From Beroe ovata (taxonomy: Eukaryota > Ctenophora > Nuda > Beroida > Beroidae): a stretch of 18,945 bases of DNA. A program made the translations under genes and the position numbers. Numbering within the stretch: the first letter of the stretch is position 1; each line of letters begins with the position of its first letter. The notes under the pieces were generated by a model, which did not search any database, was not told the DNA's origin, and saw only the letters and a list, made by a program, of their open reading frames with translations. Positions 9,202-15,716 of this stretch are shown here, piece by piece. Location of the stretch: assembly GCA_946803715.1 (NCBI GenBank), contig CAMPET010000026.1, forward strand, positions 257,902-276,846, read 5' to 3'.

Positions 9202-9626
9202 ATATCTGGTCAGCAAATGGACAGCTTTTTCCCTGAGAAGCAGAAGTTAAGCGCTTCTGTGGTCGAAACCATGAATTCAGACTATAGACGTATAGACTAT
9301 AGAGTTCCGACTAGAGATGCGTTCCGAACAGATTTGCTCAGAATATACAGAAGAAATAGTGAGTCTGCATGATATCACTCCCCATGAGAGGCAATAGTGA
9401 GTAATAACGTCTTATGACAGACCTTTTTCGAGCTCCTACTTTTCCTCTTGTATCTGCTTTTCGTTTGGTGGTTCAAATACGGGTATTGAACAACTCTGTA
9501 GGGCTGGCAGCTTTCTGTGAGGGGACGCTGCAGGAGCCTGACGTAATGCTGATTATGGAAAAGCCATAAATTTTTCACACAAATCGGAGTGTTTAAAGGG
9601 GACGCAAAATACGAAAGTGTCGATTA
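9202..9626. other. 5' flank of the ABCG5-like gene and spacer
   Basis: This stretch should contain the ABCG5-like promoter and perhaps a non-coding exon: a good minus-strand acceptor (gcttctcag) sits near 9235, just upstream of the exon with the proposed start. An ACTATAGAC word repeats at 9280-9302. A minus-strand 67-codon frame at 9578-9375 has no family motif. No divergent ABCG8 gene is present here, unlike the vertebrate arrangement. Confidence 0.55.
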
Positions 9627-10514
9627 TCACCTGTGTTCAAGACTAAGGAGATGCAATATTGAACTATTCGGGAGACTATCGATTGACTCGACAATTTCAC
9701 TTTCTTCCAACCCTATAAACGCTTCATTATTTCCTGTCATATCCTGTTCGCTCAGCTGATTTGCTATTGTACAACCGTTCATTTGTCGTGATATTCCACC
9801 CGATGGTTGCTCACAAATGTTCAGCAAATCAGCATTGGGTTGCTGTGCAACATTAAGGCCTCCAGCATCTTCTGACTCGTTATTAACAAAGAGCAACTTC
9901 ACAACACCATTCTCGTCCTGTTGATCAGTTTCCAGATTCTCTGATATCGTTATCTGATAATCATCTGACATAACAACCTTGCTCTCTGATGTAACACAAT
10001 CGGGCGGTATGTCCCCAGAATGAGAAGCCTCATCAGCTTCCCGTGACGCTTTCACACCCTCACTCTGATCTGAAACTCCGAACCTCTTCTCAGAACGTGG
10101 TGAAATTTCGACCGACACTCCACCCTCCATTGCGTAACAATCATCTGACCCGCAGATATCCCTATTACTCCAGGATGTGATGGGAAGAAACTTGGACAAC
10201 TTAGATCGCATGCTCTTAGCACCATGATGTTGAGTGTCCGAGTAACGTGATGTTTGTGGCAAGAGCGATGCTGCAACTTGGCAATCTACAGCTGTATAAT
10301 TCTGTGCTGTATCGCTCATATCCACGGCTGCTCTCTTAGGAGCACTGTGCACTGATTCCTCAGAGCATTGCTTGGCAACATGTTTCGCTGGCGCATCTGC
10401 AATATCTGAATTGGATTGTTCACTGTTGTAAAAGACATATTTCACCACATTTTTTCTCTCCTTCTCCTTACTGGAAGATGGTGTAGGGAATCGCTTATCA
10501 CCAAATTTTAACAT
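9627..10514 (-). CDS. Unrecognised acidic, serine-rich protein, 295 aa
   Basis: A 295-codon single-exon frame runs from an ATG at 10514; an in-frame stop lies about 45 bases upstream, so the ATG is the likely start unless a small upstream exon is spliced in. I recognise no domain, signal peptide or membrane helix. The protein is rich in Ser, Asp, Glu, Asn and Gln, with a basic N-terminus (KEKERK at about 17-22), and is probably largely disordered. Two short hydrophobic patches resemble each other: VVKYVFYNSEQS near residue 23 and VVKLLFVNNESED near 205. It lies between the receptor gene and the ABCG5-like gene on the same strand, with no sign of co-regulation. Frame length well above neighbouring shadow frames and biased composition support it being real; the full exon structure is uncertain. 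Confidence 0.6.
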   Translation of the reverse strand: MLKFGDKRFPTPSSSKEKERKNVVKYVFYNSEQSNSDIADAPAKHVAKQCSEESVHSAPKRAAVDMSDTAQNYTAVDCQVAASLLPQTSRYSDTQHHGAKSMRSKLSKFLPITSWSNRDICGSDDCYAMEGGVSVEISPRSEKRFGVSDQSEGVKASREADEASHSGDIPPDCVTSESKVVMSDDYQITISENLETDQQDENGVVKLLFVNNESEDAGGLNVAQQPNADLLNICEQPSGGISRQMNGCTIANQLSEQDMTGNNEAFIGLEESEIVESIDSLPNSSILHLLSLEHR

Positions 10515-11207
10515 AGAGCCATTTCGTGACGTATTCTCACTTTGCGATTATGACCCATCCCTTGGACATCCTTGAAGAAATCAAGTTGTTTAGGAACTTG
10601 AAATTGATGGACAATCAAAGATATGGAGGACGGAGGTCTCAAAAACCGTTTGATTTTTAGTAAAAATTTTTTATTCTTAATTGATAAACACTGTTAAAAT
10701 AGGTCAATTGTTGGGTATCCGTATAGACATGCCAAGAACCGAGTTAATTTTATAAGAAAATCAAACGACAAGCTGCAAGAAGAAATGAATAAAAGGGGTA
10801 AAAGCGACAAGAAACTCAAAAAAACCTAGTCTGAAAGTGACATATTGTGTAGGTATATTACCGTAGTTATTGTTGCCAACGAAGAGTCAGTCTTCCGTTA
10901 GGGTCTTACATGTAAAATAAAATGTATGTCACGAGGAAGTTACTTTACGTTTTTGGTACACATTCTTTTACATCATTTGCTACTAGTTCATAACCTACCT
11001 CCTAAAAGGATGCTTTCAAATCTTAGATTATTCTTGTGTTATAATTATGTCTACTTAAGTTACCTTCATAATATATGGTGACAGATTAACAGCTGATGCT
11101 CTCAGGTTGTTATTTTCTGACCGAACACTGACTTGAGCTCTCTTGAAGAGCATCGATATGCTATTCTTGACATCAATTTCCCAATATTCATCTAGTTGAT
11201 GATCTTA
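10515..11207. other. AT-rich spacer between two minus-strand genes
   Basis: No convincing gene. It should hold the 3' UTR of the receptor gene and the promoter of the 295-aa gene. The only canonical minus-strand AATAAA (TTTATT at 10670-10675) lies about 530 bases past the receptor stop, so either the 3' UTR is long or a variant signal is used. Short A/T homopolymers are frequent. Confidence 0.5.
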
Positions 11208-14200
11208 TCAGAATCCTGTATCATTCTCATCCTTATTATTTGTGTTTACCACAACGGCCCCTATACCAAGTTTCATCTTCCGGGATGTGATCTTTGCTCT
11301 GGCAGCCTTCTTTACTTTTTCCATGTAATCTGTGATATTGGAGTTCAGAACCAGAGGGTTTAACACTGAGTTTAGAGGATTTATGATCAATGAAAAAATC
11401 TGGTAGTATTCCGTTGCATCGAAAATCTCTATCGTGTGGAGAAAACAGAGGAAAATGAAGGGTATCCAACTCGCAAAATCAGTCAATATGATCAGGGCTA
11501 CCTTTCTTTGGACTGCTTTTGCTCGCTTGTCAAATTTTTTATTTGCCTTTTCATCAGCCACTCTCACAACACTTTTGGTGGTTACTCTTTGTATTGAGAT
11601 ATAAGCAACTGACATGAGCAGGAAAGCGACTATTTGAATTACATGGCATGTCCACACAAATATCACTTGAGGATCATCAATCTTGACAAAGTACTTGAAA
11701 ACACAAACATCATCGTTACCATAAAATTGGAGTTTTGTGTGATCAACACCACCATAGTCATGTGAAAACATGGCGGATGTGAGTTTCCTGATGACATCCC
11801 AGCTTAGATAATTCTTTCTCAATCTTCCATAGTATGCTTCTAGGATATCTTTGTGCTCGCTCTTGGTGGATGAACCAAAGAATAGTGGGTTCTCCGAGCC
11901 ATGATACAGACCATTCACAAAGTAATCTTCAAATCTGCCTATCAACGGTAGAACCGCAGTTAGGACTGACACAACAACGACCATTCCTCCTGCCAATATG
12001 TTCTGAGCAACCTTTTTACGGGAAATAGGCGTAGGGAAACTTATGTCCTCTGATATGTTAGCTCCTCTGATGAGACTCAAAGCCAGCATGGAAAAAACTG
12101 ACATCAAGATACCAGAAGAGTTCAAAACCCCCAATATGGAGCATGTTTGACTAACTAGCCATTCTATCTGATGATTGCAGAAATTTCTATCGTAATAGAT
12201 GTTATGAACACAAATTGCTAACATGTAAATACCAACTAAGAGATCACCAAAACTCATTAGGAACAGGAACGCATCGTTGCTGAAGCGCTGACTTGTTTTG
12301 CATACCAACAGATCCCTGAATGTCATTGGAAGAGAGAACATATTGAAACTTATGGCTAGTATTGCTAAAATCCAACATAATAGTTCTATCACACGACTTT
12401 TGATCATTCTCTTGTTGCAAACATTGTTGCACTCATCCGAAAGGTCTGAACAGTCCATTTGGCCGTCACACATTTCAACAACTGGAATGTAGTTTTTGCT
12501 GGTTCTGCACTGAAAGTGGTTTGTACAGTCGGCTTCATCTGATGAATCTCCGCAATCATCAATGAGGTTACAAACTTTATCAAAAGTTACGCAAGCACCA
12601 TTCTTGCAGGAAAATATGTCATTGTGATAAGTTCCGGTTTTTCTACTTTTGAGCAGAAAGGTAAGTGTGGAGACACTCGAAAGACTATAGACCCTATTTT
12701 TATACTGGTCCGTGCAGGAGTAATGATTAATGGGATTTTTGAGTACGCATGTGGATACGGTACATTTGTTCAGACAGCTTAGGTATACATAGGATGTACC
12801 ATAATAATGGTTGCAGTCAGTTTTTTCCTGTGGAACAGAAATTTCATTTCCAAGACTTCTGCCTACTGTCTGATAAATTCCCAAGGACAGGAAAGTCTTT
12901 CCACAATTCCCACCAACAAGCTTATCCAAATATTCAAGACCTCTCAAGCAATGAGCAATACTTTCGGTGACTCCTTCTTTGATAGGTTCTGTGAAAATGT
13001 CTTTCTTCTTCCGGGACTTTTTGCAAACATCATTCTCATTTCCACACGAATCTCTACCGTCACAAAGTTCACTTAACTCAATGAAACCCGTGAAACACAA
13101 GTAAACTTCAGAACAGCTAAAATATCGCTTAAATCTATGAGTATCCCCTTTACCACACGAAGGCCATTCACCCTCTTCATCGCTACCGTCTAGACAATCA
13201 ACTTCACTATCTCCAATCCATGAAATGGGGATGCTCGCAGACTTGTCTGAAGAACTATAACCTGATCTCTCACAATCACTCTTTACAACCCTTGAACAGG
13301 AGTTTTCATCATTGCCATCATCACAATCAACAACGCCATCGCAAAGTTGATGCTTGTGAATCCAGCAGGATATGGACTGTTTGACACAAGTGACGTCCAT
13401 TTTGTTGTCACAAAGTGGGGGTCTGTCTATCAAATGTGAGTTACAAATAATCTGCCTTGCTACAGTTGAGGGATACCCATCAATATTGCAGGACATCCCA
13501 ACCCTCAAAGGGTCAGAACAATTTGTTTGTTCCCTGTACCCTACACAAATTGGTCCAAAATCTAGGGTAATATGTCCAGCTGACCACATATTAACTACGC
13601 CAATAGGACCACATCTCGAGAAATTGTGTATCGGTATCATATAATCTTTGTAGTAGTTTGATTGACAATAATACAATGAATCGGTTGAATTACAGAGGTT
13701 TTTGTCCTGATTGTCTAAACATAAGTTGTTGGCAGGATTCTTGTTTCTACAGTGATGTGCTACAGCACGTGCTTCTATACCAAACTTATTTCCTGAATTG
13801 CATAGTAACCCATAAGCAAATCCATTACAATAAAGTTCGTTATCGAACGAAGAATTTAACTCCTTCGTACCCCACGCCCTTTCTGTAAGTATCCCATCAC
13901 AAAGTTTTGTCGGGTCCTGACATTTTTTATAATCGGAACCTCCACACACCTGGTGGTCGGTAAAGGTATCAATGCATTCTATTGATTGAATATTATGGAC
14001 CAAAGAATAACCATCAGTACCTACTGCATTGCAAAAATGCCCACAAGGGTTTCCCCCCTTTTTTATCAATAGAACTTTTTCTGTTTCTGGAAAATAATCG
14101 CCAATTTGTGGGCCAAGCCGGTTCCCACTAAAACCACAAGCTTGGTAACTGATCAAGTCATTGTTGCACAAGTTGCTCACCAAAACAATTCCTCCCCGGC

Positions 14201-14553
14201 CAACGTAATGTATATTGACTGTGTAATTTTCATCTGACCTTAGACATTTGTAGTATCTAGAATTGTCGTTATCATCATGACATATCTTCTTCAAGAACCC
14301 ATTAAACTCTTCAATGGTACAATCTTCTGGAAATCATATTTTTTCATGTTATCATTTGGCACCAGGATGAATCATGACGATTTTGGTGAGCTTCTGATGA
14401 TGTAGAATGATAGAAAGCTCAATGAAATTCTATAATTTCGAAATATATGATATGATCCTCACCTGTGGTGCTTCTCTCTGAACTCTGCCCACTTGTAACG
14501 AGGCAATAAACAAGCATTGAGAAAATGAGCTTCTTACCATCACCTTTGTCCAT
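11208..14553 (-). CDS. LDLa-module rhodopsin-type receptor (LGR/RXFP-like 7TM), 1069 aa
   Basis: Exon 1 (14553-14463) encodes a signal peptide with core LIFSMLVYCLVTSG at about 9-22. A 136-bp intron (gtgagg...tttccag) leads to exon 2 (14326-11208), which is open to the stop; the phase 1 split codon gives Glu31. The ectodomain has three related cysteine units at about 129-166, 206-242 and 310-344, then LDLa modules at about 344-374, 382-421 (degenerate), 435-465, 604-631 and 637-663, with CDG..DC..G.DE-type calcium motifs. No leucine-rich repeats are visible. Seven helices lie near 676-699, 716-737, 754-783, 805-827, 918-943, 971-995 and 1005-1025. TM2 Asp725, TM3 Arg784, TM3-loop cysteines 759 and 905, LTDFASWIPF in TM6 and NPLNSVLNPLVL in TM7 match the LGR/relaxin-receptor group. 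It is likely a cell-surface G-protein-coupled receptor with unknown ligand. Oddities: loop 2 is about 85 residues and the NPxxY tyrosine is Leu. The short tail is Lys/Arg-rich. Confidence 0.92.
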
Positions 14554-14620
14554 GGCAAATTATGTTGAAAGTTTCGAGCACGCGAATTTAAAGAAAATTA
14601 TGAAATATATTTTCAGATAG

Positions 14621-14628
14621 CTTTTATA
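14621..14628 (-). promoter_or_regulatory. TATA box of the LDLa receptor gene
   Basis: CTTTTATA on the plus strand reads TATAAAAG on the minus strand, about 70 bases upstream of the proposed start codon at 14553. With a normal 25-30 base offset, transcription would start near 14595 and leave a 5' UTR of about 40 bases. This supports the signal-peptide exon as the true first exon. Confidence 0.55.
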
Positions 14629-14702
14629 ATGTGGCTCTAAATTGGGCATTTTTATTTGACGTAAGGGAAGACAATGTATCTTTGATAGCCCTTTGAGATG
14701 TT

Positions 14703-14953
14703 ATTCTTGAGTATTTAAAGTCTTTTGCAAGATATTTGAATCTCCTGTCAGTCACCTGCTTCAGATGCCTGACCCAATAACCCATCTTCGATTTTCGAAT
14801 ATTTTTTCGTTAATTGAAAGATAAATTCGATTGTTCTGCAGTCCCTCTTCACTAACATTTATATGGGAAGCCGTCCATTACAACGAAGTCTTGAGCAAAT
14901 AAAGTATGGATTGGACTCCCCTATTAACCGTCACTTCCTAGGGCAGTCTAATC
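14703..14953 (+). repeat. Segmental duplication R1, copy 1
   Basis: This block shares long direct similarity with 15284-15617. Matching landmarks in order are ATTCTTGAGTATTTAAAGTC, CACCTGCTTCA, CGATTTTCGAATATTT, GTTAATTGAAAGAT, AAAGTATGGATT, ATTAACCGT and CAGGGCAGTCT-like words. Copy 2 is longer by several insertions. No frame is maintained. The two copies flank block S. Confidence 0.8.
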
Positions 14954-14954
14954 C

Positions 14955-15281
14955 ATCGTATAGGATAAACAAGTAGTTGCAAATTTGTGAGCTCAGGGAG
15001 AGAGCTTACATGGAAGCTTGAGTGCTAGCTGGATAATCTGGGATTAAACTAATTTGAGTATAATTACACGAGGAATGTAGTGTCAGCAATTGCTGCTAGC
15101 GCAACTATACTATTGTTTGTCTTTACCTATATTATTCATGAAACATGAACAGTGTTTTATCTAAAGAAATGATTGAATTGAAGCTTCATCATTATCATAG
15201 TTGACGATTCCTGAGTCAATATTCATAATGCCCTAGAGACATTGGCCATCTTGAGTTAGCAGAGGTATGTTCGGACTAAAG
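14955..15281 (+). repeat. Segmental duplication S, upstream copy with a dead exon
   Basis: These 327 bases match 16323-16661 in direct orientation with about a dozen single-base differences by my hand count, apart from a 12-base gap. The last 66 bases (15216-15281) correspond to the start of exon 3 of the downstream gene. There the codon for Trp is TAG (15257-15259), and the 12-bp pyrimidine tract before the acceptor is missing, so this exon copy looks non-functional. Confidence 0.9.
15216..15281 (+). pseudogene. Truncated, disabled copy of exon 3 of the helical-protein gene
   Basis: In the frame of the real exon (16596-16661) it reads NIHNALETLAILS, then a TAG stop, then QRYVRTK. The match ends where the similarity block ends, before the rest of exon 3. 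It lies about 440 bp upstream of the gene's start codon on the same strand, so it is a by-product of the segmental duplication rather than an alternative exon. Confidence 0.8.
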
Positions 15282-15283
15282 GC

Positions 15284-15617
15284 ATTCTTGAGTATTTAAA
15301 GTCTTGCAAAATATTGGAATTTCTTGTCATTCACCTGCTTCAAAAACCTGACCCAACGACCCATCTCCGATTTTCGAATATTTCTTCGTTAATTGAAAGA
15401 TAGATTCGATTGTTCTAGAGTCCTCCTTCAATAACATTCATATTGCGTGATTATGATACAGGAAACTGTGTGGGATCAGGGTCATAATGTCATAATGGGG
15501 AGCCGTTCATGACATAAGGCATAAAGTATGGATTAGACTCCCATATTAACCGTTATTGTCCTTATTGCAAGGATCCTTCCATTCCCATCTTTGGTCGTGG
15601 GGCCCAGGGCAGTCTGA
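15284..15617 (+). repeat. Segmental duplication R1, copy 2
   Basis: This is the second copy of the block at 14703-14953. It carries extra sequence such as the TCATAATGTCATAATG stutter near 15481-15497 and a spacer at 15558-15600. It ends just before the proposed TATA box of the downstream gene, so that gene's promoter region is partly built from duplicated DNA. Confidence 0.75.
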
Positions 15618-15642
15618 ACGGCACTAACATTCAATCTATAAT

Positions 15643-15648
15643 TATAAA
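15643..15648 (+). promoter_or_regulatory. Candidate TATA box of the helical-protein gene
   Basis: TATAAA lies 74 bases upstream of the ATG at 15717, nearly the same spacing as in the neighbouring receptor gene on the other strand. It would place the transcript start near 15673. The AT-rich surroundings lower the weight of a single TATAAA. Confidence 0.4.
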
Positions 15649-15716
15649 TCAATCTTGAATGACGACTGTCTTCCATGTGAAGCTTCCTAATCTATACAAA
15701 TTTTTCCTAGCAAACG

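Noticed and set aside
9375-9578. Minus-strand 67-codon frame, rich in Lys/Arg/Ser
   Set aside because: It has no splice or family support and lies in the expected ABCG5-like 5' flank.
12298-13888. Several plus-strand frames of 60-90 codons
   Set aside because: All are antisense to the large receptor exon, which has clear domain matches on the minus strand.
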